Assembly: GCF_008831285.2 (NCBI RefSeq) | Contig: NC_045140.1 | Location: 8,428,505 to 8,492,504, forward strand | Reading direction: 5' to 3' | Length of the DNA: 64,000 nucleotides | Source of the DNA: Nymphaea colorata | Lineage: Eukaryota > Streptophyta > Magnoliopsida > Nymphaeales > Nymphaeaceae | Shown: piece after piece, positions 22,129-33,788 of the stretch | Position numbering within the stretch: the first letter of the stretch is position 1 | Layout: each line of letters opens with the position of its first letter | Made by a program: the position numbers and the translations under genes | The notes under the pieces: generated by a model | What the model was told of the DNA's origin: nothing | The model's database searches: none | Seen by the model: the letters and a program-made list of their open reading frames with translations, nothing else

Positions 22129-24780
22129 ACACCTCAACTAAGTAAGCAAGTTGAGAAATATCTTAAACATAGTTTGAATCAAGATTTTGGAATTTAAATC
22201 GATCAATCATAATATTGAAAGGATGAGAAAAACTTGTTAGAGGGTTCTACGGGCTAATTCTACCTTTCGATACCCTCTTGAAATGGTAACCTATAACTCG
22301 ATGGTCTTATTTCTTACCTAAACAGATTTTAAAGCGAAGTGGATCGAAAACTTATTGCTTTGATTTTTTGCATGTGGACCAGACACATTGATTAGACCTT
22401 GAGTAATAGGATATGAAGCTCGAGGCAATTTTGGGTTTTTGTAGAGACGCGTGACAAGCATGGTGGCATTTCAAGCAAATCTCTACCTAGGGCCAAATAT
22501 GGAGAGTGTGTTATATTCCCAAGTATGGGTTTTTTAGGATCGTTAGATCTTATGATTGTGTTTTATTTGAATGATATCTGATATAATGTGCTTATTGTCA
22601 TATAAATGTAGGTATGAGATTGATTGATTACAAAATTGATTGATTGTTTTAAAACATTATGCGATGACATATGCATGCTATGAATTATAATTGTTTAGGA
22701 TAGATTAGCTGAAGTATCAAGTCGAGTATCTTCTCGACCTCGATTGTGCATTAGTGAGTATCCTAACATGATATTTGCATAGGAAAACTATGAACGAATC
22801 ATGGATCGAGACTACTCTCTATAGATTGGCTAAGTTTTTATATGAAGTGATTGTTATGGTTTGACTGTTGTGAATGTCACGGATTTTCATCTACATTACC
22901 GTTGGACAATGATACAATTGAATGAACTTAATGGGTAGAAGTACCCAGAAAGTATGATCGGGCTAGCTAAGAATATTGATTGAATGTGTGACGTTCTTAA
23001 AGAGATGATTTGGGGTTTGGGTGCACCTGTGAAGTGAACCAATCTCGTGTGCTAGCTAATTTTATTGTCATTGTGCTTTCATAATGATAAATTAAGAAAG
23101 AATAATTGATTGGAGGTTAGTGGGCTATGACAATGTGTTTGAGATATGTTCTGCCTTTTGCCACTGGTTTCCCCTATTCAGAACGTAAGCGGTGCAAAGG
23201 CCCAAGATATCGTTATGTGATGTGCTTGGAGCATTGGACTCATGCCTTCTCAACCTGAGTGTCCAAGGGAAGGCTGAGCAACTCACTTTGAAATTTATAT
23301 ATTCATGATTGATTGCTCTACTGCTGCAGTGTGAACAGATGTGTATTGTTTTGAGCCACCACAGAAGTTGTCTTTCGATTGTAGGTCACATGTGGTATGC
23401 ACGCACATGTGTTTTGCACCCATATGAGCTGTTAATTCAGTGAATCAAATGTAAATGAAATGAATGTAAACAAAAGAATGTGAATGAAGTGGATGTGCAT
23501 GAATTAAATATGACTAATAATATGACTAATAAGTGTGTCGATTGTGGTTGAGCGGTTTCTACATATTGTAGAATATGTGAAAGACTATTATGACAAGTTA
23601 TGTGACTGCATGTGCATATCACTATATCATAGTGATTATGTTTTTTTATATGTTTGATTGCGGCTCAGCCTTCTGTTGTTTATCTATCTAAATCACTTTA
23701 GCCCATGGAGAAAGACAGCTCAGCACATGGGATGCATTGTAGTAATTTTCTAGCACTCAATTACATCAATAAATGGCAAAGTATGATGACTCTCCAAAGA
23801 TGAAAATAGGGGAATATAAGTAAGTTACAAGAAATATGCCTAAACATGACAATCATTAATATCTTGCACACAACGAAAAGAGATCACAATAACCATTGAA
23901 TGCCAGCTAAGCTGCCTAGATAAACTGCCTTCCTTCAACATAAAGCAACCTATCACCCTCTTGAAATCACCCAAATGTCATGGTTGTATCACTTGAAAAA
24001 ATCACAAAAAGGAGAGTCTCCATATTGCAGTGGACCAGTCTTATTGCACCTCAATAAAAAGAGGCAGTGGGGGCTTTCACCCTCTTCCCTCTTAAAGTTA
24101 ACATAAAATACTTTCAAGTTAACAAAAATGTGATATATTTAACAATTTTATGATTAAGACTCTTATTAAGAAAATTATGAAAAGAATCTTTTTTCCAATT
24201 ATAGCCAAGAGGTAGGCTTCAAAAGGAAATTTCCTCTTATTTAAAAAAATTGTAAATATGTAAGTTTTAATTTTGATTTCTATAACTTAGTACTCAGCTT
24301 CTTCCATTTCAAACCAAAGAATTGTCATAGAAATTGGTTCTCCATTAAAGAGACACCTTCATCTGCATTTTCTCCTCCGTTGTTTCCCTTCTTTTCTAGT
24401 CATACCTTTTCGTTCACTTTACTTTCAAGGTCCTTGAAATTAAGGAACTCAGATATGAAGGTTTGAACTGGGATGAAAACTCAAGCCCTCATAAAATGGA
24501 TTTCACATCTGGTGTTTGTTTACTCAACGGGGTTCCACATCAAATGGATTTCATATCATCCCATGATTTGGGATCTAAGGCTATCAAACGCACGCTTAAG
24601 TTAAGCTTTGATGGCTGAGATCCCGCTGTCTGGAGGAGATAAATGTACAGCCTTCCATTAAGTTTTGTACTAAAAAACGTACTAGAACTGAGCTGGGACC
24701 AGAGTAGATGGGACAACAAATCAAAGGTTTTCAAATCCGTGCGGATCTCAGGTCCCAAACATGGCCCTTGGTTAACAGCA

Positions 24781-24819
<39 letters not shown>

Positions 24820-26097
24820 CGCAGGCGCACCTTTACATTTATAGCATAATTTAAACAAGATGGGTAGCTAAAATCTAATCCAACTTTTCAAAGAATGGTG
24901 CCTTTCGCTTCTACTTTGCTTACCACCTTCTTCAACTTGTTAACTTTTTTTTGGGCCTGGGTTCTTTTTTCTCTTCTTTACTTCTCTCATGTCACTTTTT
25001 GTGCCATGCATCCATTACATCTCATCTTTTTTCTTTTTCATAGATAATTTATGACCCAAAGCATCAACAATCGTGCGACTGGAAGAGGAAAAAGAGGAGC
25101 CCTCTTTCAATCAACCGCTTTTCATGGCTTTTTCTCCTTTCGGTTAAACATTTTATTATTGATTAGCATGGAGGAGGTGTTGGATATGTGGATCCCTCTC
25201 CTTTTGCTTTTATTGTTTAAAAAGATGAATTTATAAGTAACTGCTGAACTTTTTATGCGTTTACGGATAAACAGTTACTTATAATTGACAGCTTGGGTTT
25301 TGTAAAGTTGTTTACAAGTAGAACAATAATGGATGGAAAAGATAATAGATCTAAACAACTAATGTGCCTTCCATAAAAAGACAATTTTTTAAAACAAAGA
25401 GATTTCATAATTCCCATTTTCTAAGTTGGTTCTTCAGCAATTTCATGTATTTCACACTTTATTTCTGTTCTTTTATCTACACAATCAAACCTAAAAGAGT
25501 GACAAACTCGTGAAGAAACGGACAATCAAGACGGGTTGAACCAGGGGTGCACTATGTGGGAAATTACCTATTGCCCACACAATCTACAAAAGAAACTGTT
25601 TATTTTTATACTGATATTCCAGGTAAATTTTTCTTATTTACATATTTATTCACATATTGGTGTTTTTAAAATTTTATAACCAAAACTTTCTAGCTCCTCC
25701 CTTGGGTACGAGGCTCACTCCCCACCTACACTTGATTGTCTTTGAACGAGAAACCTCCAGAGAGAAGAAATTTCTATTTGAAAGGTGCTTTTTATGTAGT
25801 ATAATGAGTTTTTGGGATATATCTTAATCTTATTGAGGGGAAGAGGAAAGAGCGTGCAGTTTTTTTTCATCGTGAAATCAAAAGCTGATTCAAGGAAAAT
25901 ATCAGAAAGTATGCAAACAACCAACATCCCCATGTCTTCAGATCTGTCACAAGCATAGAGAGCCGAATTCCAAAATTTTGCCGCAAAAAGGAATCCTAAA
26001 AGTAGAACTCTCGTCCCAAGTCCCATTCACGAGTGCTCCACTACTGTTCATACTTCATATAGAAGAAACACTGCACAGCCGACGAAGGACGCTTTAC
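22129..26097. other. intergenic DNA between the hAT element and BAP31
   Basis: No gene found in about 4 kb. 22140-23640 is repeat-like but I could not assign it to a family. The rest is AT-rich, with a (CT)n run at 24783-24816. The stretch near 25540-25700 has TTGCCCACACAA and TTTCTAGCTCCTCC words reminiscent of the CARTGGCGGAGC MITE family, too decayed to delimit. Confidence 0.45.
24783..24816. repeat. (CT)n microsatellite
   Basis: An uninterrupted run of about 17 CT dinucleotides. Confidence 0.95.
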
Positions 26098-26105
26098 TAT
26101 TTATA
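26098..26105 (+). promoter_or_regulatory. candidate TATA box of the BAP31-like gene
   Basis: TATTTATA lies about 290 bp before the start codon, just ahead of an AC/GA/GACA microsatellite that would sit in the 5' UTR. Positional inference. Confidence 0.35.
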
Positions 26106-26385
26106 CACACGCGCACACACACGGAGAGAGAGAGAGACAGACAGACAGACAGAGATATGGAGGTGGCGGAATCGCGGCAATTTTCGTCCATCACACTGTC
26201 CAGGAAAGCCTGAACGCGTTCTTATTTCTCATCTAGTGTCTAATCATCTTTTTCATTCGCCAAGCATCCCGCCATTCCATGTCTGACTCTCTTCCATCCT
26301 TTTCACAAACCTCTTGGTCCTTATAGCTCTCTCTGCATCTGGTATTTCCTCCAATTGAGAATCTGGGGAGGCGAAAGGGAAAAGG

Positions 26386-26715
26386 ATGATACCCTTATTG
26401 TTTTTGCTGTTGATTGTGGAGGGGTTGGTGGTCTTGCTGCTTACCATCAAGATAGGTCCTCTGAGGGAACTCACTATCAGGGGCCTGGACCAGCTTGAGA
26501 TAGGGAAGGGCCCTGCCACTCTTAAAACCCTAGCCTGCACAATGTTGCTCATCTTCCTCTCCAGCTTCATCAGCATTCTTAAGATTCAGAACAGGGGCAT
26601 CAAGACCGGCACCACCACCCCAATGGATCAGGTCCTTTGGAGGACCCGCCTACTGGAAGTCTCTCTTACTGGTATCTACACCCTACCTCGCTGCAATTTG
26701 TGTGTTGTTAGTTGC

Positions 26716-26747
<32 letters not shown>

Positions 26748-29156
26748 GGTAGGTTCTGTTTTATGTGTTTCGCGGTCTTTTGTTTGATGAATAGATGACT
26801 TTTTCTCCTTAAACCTTTTATGGGTGATTTTTTTCGTTGTGTTTGCTATATTCTGCGTTTTGTGCTCTCTGGCCTTACGTTTAACGAATGGGTGGCCTTG
26901 TCTCCCTACATCTTTCCTTGTGACTGTTTTCATCTGTTTTATGTGCTTGCATTGTCATGACCTTGTGTGCCATGTGTAGGTAGTTTTTCCTTCCTAATTT
27001 TTTCTTTATAACTGGTTTTCATTTTGCTTCTGAGCAGCAGAGCATGCTGTTCTGTATGTTTGTGCATTACCATGGACTTTTGTTCGATTTTGGGAGGTGT
27101 TTTTTCGTCCACAAATCCTTTCCGGTGGCTGTTTCCACTTTGTTTATCAAGAATAGATTATTGGGTATGATGAAAGCTATCCATATTCTCTAGTTGAACT
27201 CAAAGAAAATGGCGGCAGAAAGCAAATATTAAGGGTGAATACATGATAAAGTGTCAAACTACTCTTGTTTGTGGTCTCCCAAGATCACCTTCGGCTGCTC
27301 TCATCTGCCAAGATCATCTTTGGTCCAGCATTGATTATTTGAGACCATACAGTTGCAGCATGCGGTGTCTAGGAATGTGTGGTGTACTCTTGGTTGCAGG
27401 AAAGGCACCTGAATAAGTGGCTGATCCGGTGTCTTATGGTAGAGTGTGCTAACAGGTGGAAGCTGCTCCTCATGATCATGCTAGCTGTAATGGAACTATG
27501 GATGCTGCACAGAGGAATGGTTCTGAAGAATGTTGCAAATTGGAGCAGGAAGTGGAGAGCTGTTAGACGTTATGGTCCCTCTAGGGAATGATGAAAAAAT
27601 CAACCTTATTTCTGTATGTCAAACTTAAGGTGGTCGAGGAGATAAGAATAGTCATTGTCCTTTTGCAGCATGTAGACTAACATGTCATCTTCTGCTGGGA
27701 GACCAGGAAAATTCTTTCTGAGATTTGTATACTCGGAATGGATTTTAGCTAGCATAATGTTTCTTCTTCTTGAAACAATAGGTCACTTGGTCTTAGGTTC
27801 ATTAAAGATAGCAAATGAAAAGAATGGGTAGAATTCCTCTTTCACTATCAATAGCGGGGATCTTATTGTTCATTTCCTTTCCAACAGTCGGGTTGATTGC
27901 ATTTTTTACCATGGAAAGAAGGGGAGGAATCAATTTGCTTTATTTGGAGATAAGTGTATGTCTTCACATGTTTGAGGTTGCTTACCACTCTGATTAGAGA
28001 AATCAAAGAACTAAAAAGAAGTCAATACGAATTTTCCTTTTTCTGGTTTGTGTGTGTATGAGCGAGCATGCATGACCTGCTTGTTCTTTTTTTCCATTTC
28101 AGGTCAGTACCACTAAATATTAGTCTGGCACAATTTCTAATCCCAAGGATTGTCCCTTTTCACTAAAAAATACAACAATATTTTCAAAAGAAAGAAAAGG
28201 GTGAACATTGTGAATATGTGGATGAAAGATATTTGTACCTGCTAGACCCTATGATGCTTCGTTTTAGTGAAAGCCATCTCCATCTGCTACGTCTTATGAT
28301 GTGTAGTCTGTTTTTCCTCCCACCTCTATTATACTTAGTTTTAAGAGGGTAATGCTGTCTCATGCTTCCTCCTCTGGTCGTGCATTTCAGAGGCAGGATG
28401 TTGTTTCTTTCCTCAATACAAGTGTTGGAAAAAGAACTTAGTCTTCCATATATATGTGTGCATGTGTGCATATGGATTTATACGCTGCCATGACTGGATG
28501 TTGCCGGATGGCTAAAAACTAAAAACTTGTCACTAAAGCAGCATAGAATCATAGATTGTTGAAAAAATACTATAAACAATTGTTGCATCATAAACCATCG
28601 CTAATATTCATATGACAGCTGTTTTTTAGTGACAGGCTTTTAATGTTTAGCTATCCAACAACATGTGGCACACTACAGCATAGAACTGCCCTATGTATAT
28701 TAATGTGTCTATTGTTTGAGATGTGTTGAGCACACGGAGCTGACTGTGGCTCAAAACATTCTGAACAGATTCTCATTTGTTGCAGGGTATTCTCTTTTTC
28801 TCGGTTTTGTCATTGTTCGGTTGCATCACTATCTCAGAAAACTCACTGGTTGTCGGCTAGCGGTTGGTGCTTCAAAATTACATGCCAAGAAACTTCAGGA
28901 AGAGTGCCTTCTCCTCAAAGAGAAGGAAGAGAAGGTTTCTCAAGAAACAAAGACTCTGAAAGAAGAAATTTTGCAACTATCAGAACAACTAAAGAAACTG
29001 AAACTGAAATCTGAAGAAAAGGAGAAACAATTACGATCTGCAGAAGCCAATGTTCTTGCCCTTCAGAAACAATCTCAAGATTTGCTTCTGGAATATGACC
29101 GCCTATTAGAGGATAACCAAGCTCTGCAGACCCAGATGCTTTCATTCAAAATGTGA
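26386..29156 (+). CDS. BAP31-like endoplasmic reticulum membrane protein
   Basis: Exons 26386-26671 and 28786-29156 join in frame (T-G-Y-S-L-F across the junction) to 218 residues. The family (B-cell receptor-associated protein 31/29, yeast Yet) are ER membrane proteins that escort and sort membrane cargo. Three membrane helices are visible: residues 2-22 (IPLLFLLLIVEGLVVLLLTI), 46-65 and about 90-112. They are followed by a basic RLHHYLRKL stretch and a coiled coil from about 125 to 215, rich in Lys/Glu/Leu. The Pro-Met-Asp-Gln-Val turn before the third helix matches plant homologues. The C-terminus (MLSFKM) lacks the KKxx retrieval motif of animal BAP31. The single intron is 2.1 kb and contains a MITE. 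No damage is seen. Confidence 0.93.
26718..26747. repeat. (TTA)n microsatellite in the BAP31 intron
   Basis: About ten perfect TTA units, just downstream of the splice donor. Confidence 0.95.
28499..28663. mobile_element. 165-bp MITE with 39-bp inverted repeats
   Basis: The first 39 bp (starting TGTTGCCGGATGGC, ending TTGTCACTAAA) match the reverse complement of the last 39 bp (TTTAGTGACAGG through CCAACAACA) at 32 of 39 positions. The spacer is AT-rich with no frame. No clear target duplication, so the superfamily is open; the long inverted repeats would fit a Mutator-like or fold-back element. It sits in the BAP31 intron, about 120 bp before the acceptor. Confidence 0.75.
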
Positions 29157-29626
29157 GAATCCCCTTGAGTGATATGCCCTTTTAAGACTCCGGAATTGCT
29201 AGAAGTTTTGTTGCCAATTTCTGGTGTTATTGGAAGAAACATTGATTTGGCCCTGGAAAGTTGATTATTTGCAACTTTCCTTTTTTGAGGCTTTCGGCAT
29301 TCTTCCTCCCCTTTCCTTTTTGTCTGACCTGCTCCTGTCGTCAAGCAGTCCACTGTACATCCTTTGTGAGGAAATATGAACATAGGTAACAGTTGTTATC
29401 TCCTGATCTGGTTTCATAGCTGGGGCTTAATGCTGGAGACATGCAATGCAATATGCTGCAGCTTGTGAATGGCAGCTGCACTGCTTGCTGCTGTTCTTGT
29501 ATTTCTTGGGAAAGCAGAAGTGTGGCAAATTGCTACTAGAATATGTGTTTTTTCAGTGCCATATATATGCAATATCTGATGTATTTTGAAAGCTTTTATT
29601 TATTTATGTTTTTTCGTATCGCAATA

Positions 29627-29717
29627 ATTTCTAAGGTATCAGCGAATCTTCCTGGCCATGATTCTGCATCGTGGGTCTTTTCATTATGGTCAGGAAGATC
29701 GCTGATACTCAGAAAAT
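29627..29717 (+). ncRNA. long-stem hairpin, candidate miRNA precursor
   Basis: The arm GGTATCAGCGAATCTTCCTG at 29635-29654, continuing GCCAT, pairs with ATGGTCAGGAAGATCGCTGA at 29686-29705, continuing TACT. Only one bulged A and G-U or single mismatches occur over about 24 pairs. The pairing continues imperfectly outward (ATTTCTAAG against AGAAAAT). The loop is about 27 nt. Length, near-perfect arms and short loop fit a plant pre-miRNA; I do not recognise a known mature miRNA in it. It lies about 470 nt after the BAP31 stop on the same strand. A small palindromic MITE is the alternative. Confidence 0.45.
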
Positions 29718-30616
29718 GTTCCAATATTTCTCATAATGACGACCTATCTTAAGGAAAATATTACTGTTTACACGAATTTTTTGGTGTTATTCGTATCTTA
29801 ATTTAGTTTATACATACAATATTTTCATTTTTGAGTTAATTTAGTTTATACGTATCGTGGGTCTATACTGCTCACTTGCCTTTCCTTCCCGACAGAACTT
29901 GCTTCGTATGCCCTTCGCCAAGAAAATTGGGCCTTACTATTGGAAAGAGACAATGAAATGAGAGGGGAGCCGAGGATTTGAAAGGGCTTTGATTAGTAAT
30001 TGAAGGTTTCATCCACACTGATGTTTTTTTTTCTGCTTGAAAATATGAACTTCGGAAATGAGATTTAAAAGGGTATCTGAGAGAATTTATTTCCTAATAC
30101 ACTGCTTGGAGAAAAGCTCATTCTGGCCGTTGCCAATCCCATGGTCCAACATGTAGGCTTATCAGTGGATCATATTCAAATATCACATGGTTATTAGCAT
30201 TTTTTACTATTAGCATATTAGGTAATTCGATTAAGAATCTTATTTGAATTACAAAGTCCTATCTATAATTTTACGTGTCGTTGAGTCTATGAAAGTCAGA
30301 CATCTGTCAGAACCTGTAAGGCACAAACGAAAAAGCCTATACCATATCCAGATCCGATTATTACTTGAATGTAAATTGTGATCTCGGATCCAACTATTTG
30401 AATTCAACTTTGGATAAAACATCGGACCTTATCTTACTCATTCACTTCCCTGCCAACATATGGCAGTTCCATATCCCTTAATTCTAAGACCATCTTCTAA
30501 ACATGGGTTATTCTAAGGGTTCATTAAATGGCTAAACCCTATATGGGTTGTGGGAGGCGGCCGGATGGCAAAGAAGACCACTAAGCTTGAGCAAATGTAG
30601 TGGAAACTTTGAAGAT
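29718..30616. other. intergenic DNA
   Basis: No gene recognised. The near-duplicated phrase TTAATTTAGTTTATAC occurs twice (about 29800 and 29837). Confidence 0.5.
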
Positions 30617-30970
30617 TAAGGCTGGACGTTGGGTCGGGTACCCATGCTCGGCTGATTCGGACCCAGAATCGGCCTCGGAGAAAAGGGCACCGGGCGGGCC
30701 CGATAATTAATCGGGTGGGGCCGGTGGGCCCGATTAAGCCTGGGTGAGCTCGATAATATTTTTTAATATATATTTTATTGATTTTTATATTAAATTATAA
30801 TACTTTATTATATTTATATATTATTTTATATTAAAAATAGCTATATGTTAATTTAATCAAGTTAAGTTTGAGCTCAAATTTTAAGTATCGGGCTGAACCC
30901 GGGCCAGGGTTTTGGTGTCGGGCTGGGCTGGGCTGGGCCGGGCCGAGCCGACCCGATGATGCCATGAATA
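30617..30970. mobile_element. probable non-autonomous hAT relic, TAGGCCTGGGCATC family
   Basis: The left end TAAGGCTGGACGTTGGGTCG matches the family terminus with transitions. The right end CCCGATGATGCCATGAATA is a poorer inverse copy. GGGCTGGGCCGGGCC-type subterminal words surround an AT-rich centre, as in the other members. No target duplication is visible (TTGAAGAT against GGACTGCT), so one end may be lost. Confidence 0.45.
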
Positions 30971-33664
30971 GGACTGCTGCAATGGCAACTGAGATTTCAG
31001 AGAATGGCACGGCACAGTTCATATCCTATCCATCCTGTTGCTTATGAGAGAATGACTCAACCTTTTAGGTTCACAACATTAGCTACGCGTGGACCATGGC
31101 GCTGAATCCAAAGTTTTCGGTGATGCAAAAAATCACTTTTTGGCAATTTCTTGACAGCCACTTGTCCCTAAAGTCCACGACAGCTTACAGACTTAGATGT
31201 TCAACAGTATTATTATTCTATTGTACATTTATTGTTTAGTAAAAAAAAAAATAGCGCCATGAAAATTGAATTGAGGATGTATCATCAGTGAGACCCTCAA
31301 AGCTAAATAATCAATTTTTTATTAGAGTAGATTTTGAAGAGAAATTATGCCAAGTTTTGAGGAAGCGAGTGGGCAAGCGAAGAACCATGTTTTCATAGCA
31401 AGCCCCTGGACTTTGGCGGAGGAGATGAAGATCAAAAGTCAATCAGTCCACCGAGATTGGGATTCGTCTCCCAAATATGCTGGCATACCTTTGTATTGGT
31501 AATCCTTTTCTGAGTCTGGTTTTCGAATTCAGAATAGGGGAGAGTAGGGGGTTTCGCTGGGCTATACTTTCATGGTGTTGGGCTGTAAAAGTAGTAAGAA
31601 GAGGAGGAAAGCTGGAAAAATGTTAGAGCTTTCTCCAAAGATAAAAGGTGGGGGGAAGTTGAAAAAGGGCTGTTGGAGACACCCAAGTTCAAACGGTAGG
31701 TGAATTTTGGCCGTATATAGGTGGTCACTGAAGTGCCGGAAGATTACTTTCCACATGGTTTGCTGGAACTATGATGGGAAAGGAACATGTTGAGGCAGAA
31801 AATGGGAGGGAAGGAAGGACCAATGCGTCTCCATTGATAGTTTGGAAGAGCTGTCAAGAGGCATATAAAGCAATTAAGTGGAAAGGTAAAGAAAACGATA
31901 AAGTATATATACGACTGCCTACTGGCATGGTTTGCTCTGACGTCCAAGGAGATCGATCTCCTTCAAAACCATTCATTGGCCATGGTGGTGAAATGGTTGA
32001 GGCCTTTCTGATTTTGGATGGCAATAATCACATTTCTGTAAGGAAGATGCATCTGAGGGCAATGATGCGGCTAGGTTTGGGTTTCTTGAACGCAGTCTGT
32101 TGATGGTAGTTTCAAAGGGGCTTATGTTGTCAGCTTAATGTGGGGGCAGCGGAGAAGGCTGAGCGGTTTTATGGAGGGCAGGAGGAAATGGCCATTAAAA
32201 TGGAAGAGGATTGCTCAGTGGGGAGACTTATTTGAGTTAGTAAATGGTGGAATCCCAGTTCATGTGGCACAAATGGGGGAATTGCTATGGAGAGGCTGAC
32301 GGGAGATGCTATTTTGATTAGTTGTTCTCTATGTACGTCATTTATCTTGTTGTGTTTTCTGATAGCAATCTCTTGTTCCTGTTTTTGGTAAGTGGGTTTG
32401 GTGACTTGTCTTTAGTTGGACCCATGTGTGGCTAGGCCTTGTATCGTTCGTGTGTGTGTATAATTCAGAAATAAAGGCAAAAGCCTATCCCTCCAGCACT
32501 CCAACTCCACTGGAAATGGCACCCAGTAATGGTTAGGTTGCATGATCAGACTGTTTCAATGTTTTTCATTTCAAAAGAGACTTTTGCCATGGGCAGATAT
32601 CTGTTGCTTCCAGGCCAAAAAATTTCTACTGCCCTAAGGTTTTGAGCTCCATTGGCATCAACAATGACAGTAGTGCACCATTCAATATAGATACTGCAAA
32701 CCACCACTTAAAACACACAAGTATACAGACCTCTAACCCAACCGGTTATACTATGTTCCTTAAAGGAGACCCAAAAAAAAAAAAGTTTCCAATACATAAT
32801 TTTTTCTTTTTTCTTATTCTCTAACATTCTTTGGTTTCCTTTTCATTCTTTAACATTCTTTGGTTTCCTTTTCATTTGATACTTGAAAAAAGAATGCTGA
32901 AAAGAAATGAAAGGACAAAAAAAACAAACTCCAGATGAACAAATTCAAACCGGAAATGTTTGTTTCTAATTCTTCAAGAATCAGAAACAAAAGCACTAAT
33001 AGGAAAAGAAACCTTTCTATTATAAGATTGTGTGATTTGATCCACAAACGATACGGGCTACAACAGTATATCCATCGCATGTATTTTAAGGAATAACTTG
33101 ACGTAATTATCAAGGTGAAATAGAGCTAAAGCGGCGACAAAACTTGATTTTACAATTTTAGTTTTTTTTTTTTTCCTCGTTTCTTTTAAATTTTCAATTA
33201 AACCCCCTTAAGTACAGCTCACACCGTCGTTGGGCAGAGCAGGTTAACATGTTAGGCCCATAACATGAGACAATATGTTACCAACTTACCCTTGACGGTA
33301 GAAAGAGACTTTCCCCTACAAGAACAAAGGCGAAAACTGAAAAAAAAAGAAAAGAAAATAAGAAAATGCCGTCCCTAAAATGGTATAAAGTGGGCCCCAC
33401 GTGTTAAGTTACCGAACACGTAGGCCATCCTCCTAATTGGATCCTTCTTAGGGTTAAGCTGTCTAGTCCTACTGGCACTTTTACTTGCATGAGTGATTGG
33501 GACATCAAAATCACAGAGAAACCCACATGCATGATCACAAATGAGTAGAAAAACAAGAGGAGCTATCCACAAATTCTTGAAAGCATTGAAGTACTGAAAT
33601 TTTCCTGTTCCCACTTCTCGTCAAATGATGAGTTGCCATTTTCTTCTTTTCTTCTTGCCATGTG
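30971..33664. other. intergenic DNA between convergent BAP31 and ARPC4 genes
   Basis: 31360-32330 is G-rich with a 110-codon frame (31771-32103, +). I cannot assign it to any family; it may be a retroelement remnant. A 28-bp duplication (CTTTAACATTCTTTGGTTTC type) is at 32820-32875. No supported genes. Confidence 0.45.
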
Positions 33665-33707
33665 GTATAGCATTTAGTGGTATTCACACCACTAAATCCC
33701 GCTATAC
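33665..33707 (-). other. perfect 16-bp-stem hairpin downstream of ARPC4
   Basis: GTATAGC plus ATTTAGTGG is mirrored by CCACTAAAT, a 3-nt bulge, and GCTATAC around an 8-nt loop (TATTCACA). It begins 82 nt after the ARPC4 stop, so it would lie in the 3' UTR. The sequence resembles the ends of plant elements with TTTAGYGGC-type repeats and could be a minimal fold-back element that now forms RNA structure. Function is unknown. Confidence 0.6.
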
Positions 33708-33788
33708 GCTTGATAACTAGTCAGGAGCTGCTAATCGGAAAGGAGCCTGAAGAAATCTGCGGAGTTACGAGTTACGGGGAGCGGGCAT

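Noticed and set aside
33375..33614. 79-codon minus-strand frame downstream of ARPC4
   Set aside because: No recognisable domain, lies after the ARPC4 stop, and has no splice link in frame.
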